62,078 nt of DNA, taken from the NCBI RefSeq assembly GCF_004376845.1, contig NZ_SNUW01000012.1, positions 1 through 62,078 of the forward strand. The letters are read 5' to 3'. Shown piece by piece: positions 1 to 8,599 of the stretch. This stretch comes from Psychromonas algarum. GTDB lineage: Bacteria; Pseudomonadota; Gammaproteobacteria; Enterobacterales; Psychromonadaceae. Position 1 is the first letter of the stretch. Each line of letters opens with the position of its first letter. The notes under the pieces were generated by a model, which did not search any database, was not told where the DNA came from, and was given only the letters and a program-made list of their open reading frames with translations. Position numbers and translations under genes: made by a program.

Positions 1-78
1 CTGAGCGAATAATAACTATTAGATCACAGAGAGTCAGCTCAATCAAGGTTGTTTTTTGTACAATTAAAGGTAATTAGA

Positions 79-101
79 AAAAACGCATAAAATGCGTTTT
101 T
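79..101. terminator. Hairpin terminator
   Basis: A-rich arm and ACGCAT (83-88) pair with ATGCGT (92-97) across a 3-base loop, and the stem ends in a T run. It can act in either direction because A and T runs flank both sides. It lies just outside the integron cassette and probably serves a gene left of the window. Confidence 0.6.
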
Positions 102-116
102 GGGAGAAATTCTACA

Positions 117-215
117 GCCTCAACGCCCGCTTAAGCGGAAAAAATAGTTGGCTATAATTGTGTAGCGGAGCGAAACAGCCAACTGTTTTTGTTCCGTTTA
201 AAGCGCTTGTTAGGC
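117..215 (-). other. attC recombination site of the cassette
   Basis: On the minus strand the site opens with GCCTAAC (R'' type, 215-209) and AAGCGCTTTAAACGG, contains the inverted pair AGTTGGCT/AGCCAACT (177-184 with 146-153 on the plus strand), and closes with CCGCTTAAGCGGGC and GTTGAGG near 117-124. Length and arrangement match long attC sites of marine gammaproteobacterial integrons. The final core reads GTTGAGG and not GTTAGGC, as expected if the last six bases belong to the recipient DNA. Confidence 0.78.
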
Positions 216-1112
216 AATACTAGCTACTAAAAAAACCATTGAATTCTGATAGGTATGATAGTTTTAGTTGTTCTGCTGTTTTAGGTGTTATCGGTGTTCT
301 GGAAATATCAGCTGATACTTTTAATGTAGAAACAGCTACACCAAATAAAGCAGCAACACCTTGGGGTACATTATCAAGAGCAGGCACAAGTGTTGATAAA
401 TATTCAGCCGCACCTCCACTAGCTAGGTTCTTGTAATCAAAGGATATTGAAGGCTTAAAATTTGTAAGATGGAATCCTCTCCATCTCTCTTTTGTAACCC
501 TCATAGAGGCTTCTACTGCTTTACCAAAATCAGTAACAATAAGGTTTTGAGCTAGAGCCCGATCAGGCTCTTTTTGAACTTGTAAACATAACTCATCCAA
601 ATAATACCAAAGTTCTCCAAGCTGTTCTTTTCTTTGATATTTGAATTCAAGAACATCTTCGATAGGAGTACTTCCAGGTGGGACAGGCATTATATTTGCA
701 ATATCTAGTGTTATATTACTACGGAGTTCAGAATGTTGATCTGCAAGGTTTAATCTATCTCCATCCTGCATGAAAACCCACTTTCCTGGCTCCATACCCA
801 TTAATGCTTCAGCAACGATTGCTTGAGCTTCTAAAAGCGATCTTCCACCATCCCCACCAATTTGATTGAGGGTAACCCTTGGCCGTCTAATTAAACCTTG
901 TTCAATAAGAAGTTCTTCATTTTCTATTCCAAAATGCATTAAGCTATTTGTTGGAATGACTACATCATCCCAATACAGCAAGTAGTACCTAAGCTTCTCA
1001 TTGCTCATACCAACTTTCAGAGAAAATTCATTTTTATGTCTTGATTTGACAGCAACCGGAGCTGCAATTATTCCTCTTTCCATTAGTGACTCACTTTGTT
1101 TGTATTGCCTAA
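118..1112 (-). mobile_element. Single-gene integron-type cassette
   Basis: The 287-residue gene is bounded by GTTAGGC core sites. Read on the minus strand, GTTAGGC (1113-1107) precedes the gene and GCCTAAC (215-209) follows it, opening a 99-bp imperfect palindrome. The 12-base sequence GTATTGCCTAAC at 1102-1113 is the exact inverse of 209-220. This is the expected layout of a cassette, where the 5' end TTAGGC belongs to the same attC as the GCCTAAC behind the gene. No integron integrase gene and no second attC lie in the window, so this may be a cassette at a secondary site or the edge of an array continuing to the left. Confidence 0.75.
220..1083 (-). CDS. Cassette-borne hypothetical protein (287 aa)
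   Basis: I do not recognise a function with confidence. The protein is soluble in appearance, with no signal peptide or membrane segment. It starts MERGIIAAP and carries LRYYLLYWDDVVIPTN near residues 31-46, a pattern reminiscent of DUF6236-type proteins (from memory, unverified). The C-terminal third is rich in small residues (GGAAEYLSTLVPALDNVPQG). It fills the integron cassette and its stop lies 5 bases before the attC core, which is typical of cassette genes. Expression would rely on an upstream promoter outside the cassette or a weak internal one. Cassette cargo in marine bacteria is often defence or toxin-antitoxin genes, but nothing here proves such a role. Confidence 0.8.
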   Translation of the reverse strand: MERGIIAAPVAVKSRHKNEFSLKVGMSNEKLRYYLLYWDDVVIPTNSLMHFGIENEELLIEQGLIRRPRVTLNQIGGDGGRSLLEAQAIVAEALMGMEPGKWVFMQDGDRLNLADQHSELRSNITLDIANIMPVPPGSTPIEDVLEFKYQRKEQLGELWYYLDELCLQVQKEPDRALAQNLIVTDFGKAVEASMRVTKERWRGFHLTNFKPSISFDYKNLASGGAAEYLSTLVPALDNVPQGVAALFGVAVSTLKVSADISRTPITPKTAEQLKLSYLSEFNGFFSS

Positions 1113-1251
1113 CAGCATATTATCCATAATTCACGATAGTAACGGATTATGAAATAAAAAATAACAAAACAATAATAATTAAATCATTACCTGTCAAAGC
1201 CTTATAGTCAAATAAGCGATCTTATTTGGACTATTAACCTTGTAGAAACTA

Positions 1252-1630
1252 AGCACTGCGGCTACATCAACTTCCCGTTATCGTTTTTCTGAATCAATCA
1301 CTACCTTTAGCAAGCTAAGGCATGGATGCCGTTGCTAGTTCAGTTCGCCACAGGGATGTGGCGTATGAACGGTGCGCTAAGAAGGGAGTTATTTATTCAG
1401 ATTAAAAAACGTTACGGGCGAGTTTCTTTTGGTTCTGTTTTCTTTGTTCGTATAAAGAAAATGAACTCGCCGACAGGGCGAAAACACAGTGAATAAACAT
1501 CAAACTGACCGGACGAGCGCAGACGACTTAACACCTATTCATAAAGGTATCAAAGCACATCTAAACCAAGGCAGGATGAATCCTGCGCCCCAAAACCTAA
1601 CCTTTACGCTTTGCTTAAAGTACAGAAATG
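1252..1630 (+). repeat. Structured dispersed repeat, copy A
   Basis: Non-coding. A closing stem pairs 1289-1307 with 1382-1400 (16 of 19 pairs). It encloses hairpin 1 (GGCA-TGGA-TGCC, 1319-1330, extended by AGCAA/TTGCT) and hairpin 2 (1346-1363, arms CGCCAC/GTGGCG, loop AGGGAT) with an outer GTTCA/TGAAC stem. Downstream follow an AT-rich hairpin (1432-1445 with 1454-1466), the constant small hairpin TCGCC-GACAG-GGCGA (1467-1481) and a tail with GCAGGAT/ATCCTGC (1571-1586). It is the most divergent full copy, yet the pairing is kept. Confidence 0.8.
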
Positions 1631-1659
1631 ACAAGTGAATACTCACAACATAAAACCTT

Positions 1660-1990
1660 ACTCTGCATGTCTACAACTAGCCCACCGTTGAGCTTTCCCA
1701 AATAATTAATAACTTTCAGCAACAGCAAACAGGATGTTTGCTGTAAGTTCATTCGGCACATGGACGTGCCGTATGAACTGATGCGTTAAGAAAGTTGTTG
1801 ATTATTTGGATCAGAAAGCGGTTCGGTAGCCAGTTTCTTTGCCTCCTTTCTTTTCTGGTAAAAGAAAGGAGATCGCCGACAGGGCGAAATAAACGCCAGT
1901 AAAAATCAAACTGCCACGACGAGCGCAGACGCCCCGATATCTAAAACTTGAGTAAATACCCTTTCCTACGCACACCATAGGAAAGGACTA
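1660..1990 (+). repeat. Structured dispersed repeat, copy B
   Basis: Closing stem 1698-1717 with 1790-1809 pairs over 20 bases with only two G-U type pairs. Hairpin 1 is 1723-1743 (arms CAGCAAAC/GTTTGCTG, loop AGGAT). Hairpin 2 is 1754-1771 (arms CGGCAC/GTGCCG, loop ATGGAC) inside a GTTCA/TGAAC stem. The AT-rich hairpin is 1843-1854 with 1860-1871, and the constant hairpin is 1873-1887. It lies in the same orientation as copy A, about 100 bp downstream, in the gap behind pnp. Confidence 0.85.
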
Positions 1991-2050
1991 TTATTTAAAA
2001 AAGCAGGCTAAACCCAGCGGACCAAAACACCACCACTTTATTACAGGCAC

Positions 2051-2073
2051 AAAAAAAGCAAGCCGAAGCTTGC
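2051..2073 (-). terminator. pnp terminator
   Basis: On the minus strand GCAAGC, a TTCG tetraloop and GCTTGC (2073-2058) are followed by a seven-T run (2057-2051). It lies about 50 bp past the pnp stop. Confidence 0.85.
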
Positions 2074-2125
2074 CCTATAAAGTTATGCAAAGGTTTACTT
2101 AACTAAAAGCAAACCTTAAGAAAAA

Positions 2126-4237
2126 TTACTCTGCTGCTGCTGGCGCTTCTTCTTTTTTCTCTGCTGCTTCTTTCATAGAAAGACGTACGCGACCTTGGCG
2201 GTCTACTTCTAGTACTTTAACTTTAACTTCTTGGCCTTCTTTCAGGTAATCAGAAACTTTTTGAACACGCTCTTCACAGATTTGTGAGATGTGAACAAGA
2301 CCGTCTTTACCAGGAAGAATGTTAACGAATGCGCCGAAATCAGCTAGACGTACAACTTTACCTGTGTAAATAGTACCTACTTCAACTTCAGCAGTCAGTG
2401 CTTTAATGCGGTTGATTGCATCTTCTGCTTGCTCGCCGGATGTTGCTGCAATTTTAACTGTACCGTCATCTTCGATTTCAATTGTTGTACCAGTTTCTTC
2501 ACAAAGAGCACGAATAACTGCGCCGCCTTTACCAATAACATCGCGGATTTTATCCGTGTTGATTTTCAGTGTGTGAATACGTGGAGCGAATTGAGAAATG
2601 TCATCACGACCTTCAGAAATTGCTTCATCCATTACAGATAGAATGTGTAAACGTGCAGCTTTTGCTTGGTTTAAAGCAATTTGCATGATTTCACGAGTGA
2701 TACCTTCAATTTTGATATCCATTTGTAAAGCTGTGATACCGTTAGTTGTACCCGCTACTTTAAAGTCCATATCACCAAGATGATCTTCATCGCCTAAGAT
2801 ATCAGAAAGAACAACGAACTCTTCGCCTTCTTTAACTAGACCCATCGCGATACCCGCAACAGAAGCTTTAAGAGGAACACCAGCATCCATAAGCGCTAGA
2901 GAAGAACCACAAACAGAAGCCATTGAAGATGAACCGTTAGATTCAGTGATTTCCGATACAACACGTACTGTGTATGGGAATTCTTCAACCGTAGGCATTA
3001 CAGCTAATACACCACGTTTCGCTAGACGACCGTGACCAATTTCACGACGTTTAGGAGAACCAACAAAACCAGTTTCACCTACACAGTATGGAGGGAAGTT
3101 GTAATGTAATAAGAAGTGATCTTTCTTCTCACCCATTAGACTATCGATGATTTGTGCGTCACGTTGTGTACCAAGCGTAGCTGTTACTAATGCTTGAGTT
3201 TCACCACGTGTAAATAATGAAGAACCGTGAGTACGTGGTAAAACACCAGTACGAACGTCAAGTGCGCGAACACTTTCAGGATCACGTCCGTCGATACGTG
3301 GCTCACCTTTAATGATGCGAGTACGTACAACAGTTTTTTCTAAATCATGTAAGTATTCACCTACTTGCTTAGCCGCTAACTCTTCGTCAGCCGCTAATAA
3401 TTTTTCTTTAACTTCAGCAGTGATAGCTTTGATTGCGTCGTAACGCTCGCCTTTGTCACTGATTTGGTAAGCCGCTTCAAAACGTGCTTGTGCTTCAGTT
3501 GCAACAGCCGCATCTAATGCTTCGTTACGAACTGGTGCAGTCCAATCCCATTTAGGACGAGCTACTTCAGCAGCAAATTCTTTGATTGCTTCAACAACAA
3601 CTTGTTGCTCATCGTGACCGTATACTACAGCGCCTAACATTACGTCTTCGCTTAAGATACCAGCTTCAGATTCAACCATTAATACTGCGTTGTCTGTACC
3701 AGATACCACAAGGTCTAGCTCACTTGTTTCTAATTCTGTTTTAGTTGGGTTAAGTAGGTATTGACCTTCTTTGTAACCAACACGAGCACAACCGATAGGA
3801 CCATTAAAAGGCATACCAGAGATAGAAAGTGCCGCAGATGTTGCAATCATAGCAACGATATCTGGGTTAACTTCTGGGTTGATTGAAACAACGGTCGCAA
3901 TCACTTGTACTTCATTTTTGAAACCTTCAGGGAAAAGAGGACGAACTGGACGGTCAATAAGACGTGCAATTAACGTTTCTTCTTCAGATGGACGACCTTC
4001 ACGTTTGAAGAAACCACCAGGAATTTTACCTGCAGCGTATGTTTTTTCCTGGTAGTTAACAGTCAGAGGGAAGAAATCACGCTCTTGATCATCAGCATTT
4101 TTACCAACAACAGAAACGAATACACAAGTATCGTCCATGCTACACATTACAGCGGCAGTTGCTTGACGTGCAATTACGCCAGTTTCTAGTGTTACCGTAT
4201 GTTCGCCATACTGGAAACTTTTTACAATAGGAGTCAT
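2126..4237 (-). CDS. pnp: Polynucleotide phosphorylase
   Basis: 3'-to-5' phosphorolytic exoribonuclease of the RNA degradosome; it degrades mRNA using phosphate and can add tails in reverse. Length 703 aa is usual. Two RNase PH domains (about 1-140 and 325-460) flank a helical linker; a KH domain ([18 protein letters not shown], about 555) and an S1 domain (about 620-690) form the RNA-binding end, followed by an acidic Ala/Glu tail. AAAGGA stands 8 bases before the ATG. In most gammaproteobacteria pnp directly follows rpsO; here rpsO lies 4.8 kb away with five genes between, so pnp needs its own promoter in the 240-bp gap to the divergent transferase gene. Confidence 0.98.
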   Translation of the reverse strand: MTPIVKSFQYGEHTVTLETGVIARQATAAVMCSMDDTCVFVSVVGKNADDQERDFFPLTVNYQEKTYAAGKIPGGFFKREGRPSEEETLIARLIDRPVRPLFPEGFKNEVQVIATVVSINPEVNPDIVAMIATSAALSISGMPFNGPIGCARVGYKEGQYLLNPTKTELETSELDLVVSGTDNAVLMVESEAGILSEDVMLGAVVYGHDEQQVVVEAIKEFAAEVARPKWDWTAPVRNEALDAAVATEAQARFEAAYQISDKGERYDAIKAITAEVKEKLLAADEELAAKQVGEYLHDLEKTVVRTRIIKGEPRIDGRDPESVRALDVRTGVLPRTHGSSLFTRGETQALVTATLGTQRDAQIIDSLMGEKKDHFLLHYNFPPYCVGETGFVGSPKRREIGHGRLAKRGVLAVMPTVEEFPYTVRVVSEITESNGSSSMASVCGSSLALMDAGVPLKASVAGIAMGLVKEGEEFVVLSDILGDEDHLGDMDFKVAGTTNGITALQMDIKIEGITREIMQIALNQAKAARLHILSVMDEAISEGRDDISQFAPRIHTLKINTDKIRDVIGKGGAVIRALCEETGTTIEIEDDGTVKIAATSGEQAEDAINRIKALTAEVEVGTIYTGKVVRLADFGAFVNILPGKDGLVHISQICEERVQKVSDYLKEGQEVKVKVLEVDRQGRVRLSMKEAAEKKEEAPAAAE

Positions 4238-4478
4238 TTTTTTTCCTTTATTAAAATAATTTTCTCTATGCTTTTTATCGCGCCCACAGTATACGTCAAC
4301 CCGACTTTTTTTAAACTTTTTTAGGTTAATTTTTTACGATTTATACGTCACTAAAGAGATAAATTAGCGATAATTATCAATTACCTTAAAAAATAGATAT
4401 AAATATGTGAAGTCATATATTTGTCTCTTAAACTAAATTGCTACACTGCAACTATCCAACAATACCCAAGGTTTCATC

Positions 4479-5147
4479 ATGACACCTCAAACATTGCCTA
4501 TTCTTTACTCTTTACGTCATTGTCCTTATGCGATGCGAGCACGTGTTGCCATTTTTAAATCCAATCTGCCTGTTTTATTACGTGATATAAAATTAAATAA
4601 CAAACCATCAGAGATGCTTGCCCTATCGACAAAAAAAACAGTGCCTATGATGGTGATAAAAACAGATAATTCATTACAGGTGCTCGAAGAAAGTTTAGAG
4701 ATAATGCTAAAGCTATTAACGACAAATGATCCACAGCAATTATTAAGCCCGCCCAATACAACATTAGAAGAAATGCTGTCACTTATTCATTATTTTGAAG
4801 CTGAATTAATTCCTGCAAATGAAGCTTATAAATGTGCCAAACGTTACCAAGAAAAGAATATTGTTGAGTGCCGACAAGCATGTGAGGTTTATCTTCAACA
4901 ATTAGAATTACGATTAACTCAACATCGCTATTTATTATCAGATAATGAAAGCTTAATGGACATTGCTTTAATGCCATTTATTCGTCAGTTTTCAAAAGTG
5001 GAACGTCAATGGTATCAACAATCCCCCTATCCTAAATTAAGAGCTTGGTTAAACCATTATTTGCAGAGCCCTATGTTTACCAAAATAATGGCAAAGCATG
5101 AATTATGGGTAGATTGTCATCGAGACATCATTTTTGGAGCAAAATAA
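4479..5147 (+). CDS. Glutathione S-transferase family protein
   Basis: 222 aa with a thioredoxin-fold N-terminal domain starting PILYSLRHCPYAMRARVAI; the CPYA motif (Cys15) is that of glutaredoxin-2-like or Cys-type transferases. EESLEIM near residue 69 is the usual glutathione-contact element, and an all-helical C-terminal domain follows. Cytoplasmic. The substrate is unknown; thiol-disulfide exchange or dehydroascorbate reductase-like work is likely from the motif. It is transcribed alone, divergent from pnp and convergent with tenA, with a hairpin terminator just behind it. Confidence 0.85.
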   Translation: MTPQTLPILYSLRHCPYAMRARVAIFKSNLPVLLRDIKLNNKPSEMLALSTKKTVPMMVIKTDNSLQVLEESLEIMLKLLTTNDPQQLLSPPNTTLEEMLSLIHYFEAELIPANEAYKCAKRYQEKNIVECRQACEVYLQQLELRLTQHRYLLSDNESLMDIALMPFIRQFSKVERQWYQQSPYPKLRAWLNHYLQSPMFTKIMAKHELWVDCHRDIIFGAK

Positions 5148-5186
5148 GCCAACATAATAGAATAACTAAATGTTGGCTTTAACTTG
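5148..5186 (+). terminator. Hairpin terminator after the GST gene
   Basis: GCCAACA (5148-5154) pairs with TGTTGGC (5171-5177), then a T-rich stretch ending in TGTTTTTTATTG. The loop is long (16 bases), so strength is uncertain. The hairpin lies between two convergent genes. Confidence 0.6.
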
Positions 5187-5190
5187 TTTT

Positions 5191-5838
5191 TTATTGATAA
5201 CAAGCATCAAAAAACTGCTTTTCTAATAATACAGCTTGTTGAAAATACTCTTGCATTGATGCTTGTTGAGTTGCATCTGCTTCATTAAATGCAGTATCAA
5301 GTTGAGAGCGTAAATGCTCAATGACAGATTCAAAATACTCACCTGAATGTAAAGTGATCCATTCACCAAAATAAAAGGGTAATGATTCAACAGCCCCAAC
5401 CATTGGTTCTGCCCAGCTTAAATAAACCCATTCAGCAACACATAATACCGCGATCATATTTACGTATTCACCACTGTTTGCCGCTTTCAGCATTAACGCT
5501 TGGAAATCACTGGTTGGTGTTAATAATTTAGGCGCTGTTCGTTCTGATTCAGGCACATTCAACATATCAAAAGAGCGTTGAAAATAAGTATTCTCAGGGC
5601 CGGCAATGATCCCTAAAAAATGCGCTAACGGTAAACGGTCTGGTAAAGAAGGTGCATGATGAATAGCTGATGCCGCTAAACGCACAAAGTTATCGATGAA
5701 AGTATAATCTTGAGCTAAATAAACTCGCATTTTTTCTAATGATAAACTTCCATCTGCTAGCTCAATACAAAATTTATGGTTAGTTGCAGCTGACCATTCT
5801 GCGATACAAGTTTGTTTTAATTGTTCACTTGGGCGCAT
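5191..5838 (-). CDS. tenA: TenA family aminopyrimidine aminohydrolase (thiaminase II)
   Basis: Salvages thiamine breakdown products by hydrolysing 4-amino-5-aminomethyl-2-methylpyrimidine to HMP in the cytoplasm. 215 aa, all helical. Asp44 (AQDYTFIDNF) and Cys133 in VLCVAEWVYLSW match the catalytic residues of the Cys-type TenA class, and a C-terminal LLEKQFFDAC supplies the family glutamate. It follows an ABC transporter operon in the same direction after an 83-bp gap that contains a good terminator, so the two are related by position but not clearly one transcript. Pairing with an uptake system suggests pyrimidine-precursor salvage. Confidence 0.92.
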   Translation of the reverse strand: MRPSEQLKQTCIAEWSAATNHKFCIELADGSLSLEKMRVYLAQDYTFIDNFVRLAASAIHHAPSLPDRLPLAHFLGIIAGPENTYFQRSFDMLNVPESERTAPKLLTPTSDFQALMLKAANSGEYVNMIAVLCVAEWVYLSWAEPMVGAVESLPFYFGEWITLHSGEYFESVIEHLRSQLDTAFNEADATQQASMQEYFQQAVLLEKQFFDACYQ

Positions 5839-5873
5839 GATAATCCCTCATCCATAATGTTTTTATGTGTAAT

Positions 5874-5897
5874 AAAAAAAGAGCTATAAAGCTCTTT
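5874..5897 (-). terminator. Terminator of the ABC operon
   Basis: On the minus strand AAAGAGC (5897-5891), loop TTTATA, GCTCTTT (5884-5878) and a continuing T run. It separates the ATPase gene from tenA. Confidence 0.8.
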
Positions 5898-5921
5898 CTA
5901 TTTAAGTTGAAAAGTTAAAAA

Positions 5922-6725
5922 TTAAGCGCCTAACAATAGCTTATCATCATCTAACTCTTCACCATCAGTGCGCGCTTGTGCAAATAGGTTTAATAAGTCT
6001 TTAACCTCATAACCAGCACGTTTTTCACCTGATAAGTCAAATATGATTTTACCTTCGTGAAGCATGATAGTACGAGAACCATGATCTAAAGCTTGGCGCA
6101 TAGAATGGGTAACCATCATCACTGTTAATTGTTTTTCAGCAATGATCTGCGAAGTAATATCCATTATTAATGCTGCTGTTTTTGGATCCAGTGCAGCTGT
6201 ATGTTCATCTAATAATAAAATAGTACTTGGTTGCAATGCAGACATTAACAAACTAACTGACTGACGTTGCCCACCTGATAACAATCCCATCTCACTGTCG
6301 AGTCTATTTTCAAGGCCAAGGTTTAAGCGACTTAACTGTTCACGAAAAACCTTACGCATATTACTATTTAAAGCTGATGAAAGACGTCCCCTTTTTCCTC
6401 GACCATAAGCAAGAGCCATGTTTTCTTCGACGGTTAAATCGCCACAGGTACCGGCTAACGGATCTTGAAAAACTCGGGCTATATCTGCTGTTCTTCCCGT
6501 AGCGGGTAACTTAGTAACATCTCGCTCACCAAAAAGGATTTTGCCTTTAGTACTGCTTATATCACCTGCAATGGTATTTAATAAAGTCGATTTCCCGGCA
6601 CCGTTAGAGCCAATTACAGTAACAAATTCACCCATCGGAATAGTTAAATCGATACCACGTAATGCTAATTTTTCAGTGGGTAAACCACGGTTAAAAGTTA
6701 CATGTAAATCTTTACAACAAATCAT
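5922..6725 (-). CDS. ABC transporter ATPase
   Basis: 267 aa ATP-binding subunit of an importer at the inner membrane. Walker A is GSNGAGKST (39-47), the signature is LSGGQRQSVSLLMS and Walker B is ILLLDEHTAALDP. DEHTAALDP is typical of ATPases that pair with ABC_sub_bind-type binding proteins. Its ATG overlaps the permease stop by four bases (ATGA), so the two are translationally coupled. Substrate is not readable from the sequence; the tenA neighbour favours a thiamine-related pyrimidine, while relatives in Firmicutes are linked to tryptophan. Confidence 0.9.
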   Translation of the reverse strand: MICCKDLHVTFNRGLPTEKLALRGIDLTIPMGEFVTVIGSNGAGKSTLLNTIAGDISSTKGKILFGERDVTKLPATGRTADIARVFQDPLAGTCGDLTVEENMALAYGRGKRGRLSSALNSNMRKVFREQLSRLNLGLENRLDSEMGLLSGGQRQSVSLLMSALQPSTILLLDEHTAALDPKTAALIMDITSQIIAEKQLTVMMVTHSMRQALDHGSRTIMLHEGKIIFDLSGEKRAGYEVKDLLNLFAQARTDGEELDDDKLLLGA

Positions 6726-7627
6726 GCTTCATTCCTCGCAGCTTGTTTTGCTTTCCACTCTTTACGTAATTTAGGGAAAATTAATGCTAAAGCAACAAGT
6801 ACCGCAGTTATCAGATTTAAATCTGATGCACTAAAACCTAAGAAATCGGCATTAAGCGCCATAGAAACAGCGATTCGATATAACACAGAACCGACAATAC
6901 AGCTGAGTACAATGACGTACATTGAGCGACTAGCAAATAATGATTGACCAATAATAACGGCAGCTAAACCAACAACAATTGTACCAATACCCATTGTTGA
7001 GTCAGCAAAGCCATTAGTTTGTGCAAACAAAGCACCCGCTAAACCAACTAATCCATTAGACAACGCTAGACCAGCATAAACCTTTTGTTTAACGACAATA
7101 CCGTTTGCTTGCGCCATACGCTTATTAGAGCCAACCGCTCGCATTGCCAAGCCATACTGTGTTCTTAAGAACCAAGCAACTAACAAGCCACCAGCAACAG
7201 CACAGATACCAACAAATATCACCCGCATATACATATCGGGCAGACCAAACAAACCTTCAAAAGGTGTTAATATGGTCGGCTCCATTATAAGCGCGACATT
7301 GGGTTTGCCCATCACACGTAGGTTAATGGTATATAAGGCAGTCATTGTTAAAATACTGGCTAACAAATGCAATATATCAAAGCGTAAGTTCAACCAAGCG
7401 GTTACTAGCCCCGCACATGCTGCGGCAAGAGTACCGGCAAGTGTTGCTACTAACACATTAACGCCCATTACAATCAGTGTTGCTGTAACAGCAGCTCCAA
7501 GTGTGAAACTGCCGTCAACGGTTAAATCAGGAAAATCTAAGATACGAAAAGTGAGGTAAACACCAATGGCAACAAGGCCATAAATCAAACCAATTTCTAA
7601 CGTACCTAAAAAAGAAAAAAGAGACAT
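6722..7627 (-). CDS. ABC transporter permease
   Basis: 301 aa integral membrane protein with about eight to nine hydrophobic segments, resembling branched-chain amino acid permeases (LIYGLVAIGVYLTFRILDFP at the N-terminus is the family opening). It is the single permease of the operon and presumably forms a homodimer. It starts 12 bases after the binding-protein stop and overlaps the ATPase gene by four bases. Confidence 0.9.
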   Translation of the reverse strand: MSLFSFLGTLEIGLIYGLVAIGVYLTFRILDFPDLTVDGSFTLGAAVTATLIVMGVNVLVATLAGTLAAACAGLVTAWLNLRFDILHLLASILTMTALYTINLRVMGKPNVALIMEPTILTPFEGLFGLPDMYMRVIFVGICAVAGGLLVAWFLRTQYGLAMRAVGSNKRMAQANGIVVKQKVYAGLALSNGLVGLAGALFAQTNGFADSTMGIGTIVVGLAAVIIGQSLFASRSMYVIVLSCIVGSVLYRIAVSMALNADFLGFSASDLNLITAVLVALALIFPKLRKEWKAKQAARNEA

Positions 7628-7639
7628 TGTGATCCGTTC

Positions 7640-8599
7640 TTATTTAATAATTTTGGTTGCACGAGCTAACGCATCAGCAGGAATCTCTACACCCATGCGT
7701 TTAGCCATTTTAGGATTAACATACAAGTTTGTACCTTCTGCCATTTTCACATCAATCTCACCTGGCTTTTCACCTTTTAGTATACGTACAACTAAGTCAC
7801 CTGTTTGACGACCTAAATCGAAGTAGTTATAGCCAACAGCAGCGACTGCGCCACGAGAAACTGAATCGGTATCACCAGCAAAAACAGGAATTTGAGCATC
7901 AATCCCCACTTTAACAACTGATTCAACAGCACTAATAATAGTGTTATCAATTGGGCAGTAGATTGCATCAACTTTACCAACTAACTGCTTAGTTGCGATC
8001 ATCACATCAGAAGATTTAGGGGCAGCTGATTCAATAATTTTGATGCCCATTTCAGCAGCAGCTACTTTTAATGCAGCAACGCTTGATACTGAATTGGCTT
8101 CACCTGGATTATACGGAACACCAACTGTTTTTAAATTAGGTATAAATTCTTTCATCAACTCTAAATGTTGTTTCACATTTACCATGTCAGACAAACCTGT
8201 CACATTGCCACCTGGCTGTTTTAAGCTAGGGACCAATTTAGCGCCAATTGGATCGGTTACTGCAGAAAATACAACGGGAATATCACGACTTACACTAACC
8301 GCAGCTTGTGCGGAAGGTGTTGCAATAGCAACAATAACATCAGGTCGGTCGCCTACCATTTTACGCGCAATTTGTGCGGCAATAGCAGGCTGTCCTTGAG
8401 CACTTTCATAAGTGAACTTTAAGTTATCCCCTTCATAACCATTTTCAACTAAAGATGACTTAATTCCATCACGTACGGCATCTAATGCAGGGTGTTCAAC
8501 AATGGCTGTGGTGGCAATATAAACAGGCTTTGCTTGTAAACTAGTAGAAATGACGGCAACAGCCAGAAGAGTACTTTTAAGAATTGAATTGAGCTTCAT
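7640..8599 (-). CDS. ABC transporter substrate-binding protein (ABC_sub_bind family)
   Basis: 319 aa periplasmic binding protein, first gene of a three-gene operon. A signal peptide covers about residues 1-23 (hydrophobic LLAVAVISTSLQA). The fold is the type-1 periplasmic binding protein; VIVAIATPSAQAAVS, DIPVVFSAVTDPIGAKLV and GGNVTGLSDM are hallmarks of the PF04392 family. The ligand is unknown, with thiamine-precursor or aromatic amino acid as the main options from context and family. Confidence 0.9.
   Translation of the reverse strand: MKLNSILKSTLLAVAVISTSLQAKPVYIATTAIVEHPALDAVRDGIKSSLVENGYEGDNLKFTYESAQGQPAIAAQIARKMVGDRPDVIVAIATPSAQAAVSVSRDIPVVFSAVTDPIGAKLVPSLKQPGGNVTGLSDMVNVKQHLELMKEFIPNLKTVGVPYNPGEANSVSSVAALKVAAAEMGIKIIESAAPKSSDVMIATKQLVGKVDAIYCPIDNTIISAVESVVKVGIDAQIPVFAGDTDSVSRGAVAAVGYNYFDLGRQTGDLVVRILKGEKPGEIDVKMAEGTNLYVNPKMAKRMGVEIPADALARATKIIK

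Noticed and set aside
1-1250. Integron integrase gene near the cassette
   Set aside because: No tyrosine recombinase frame in the window; if present it lies outside.
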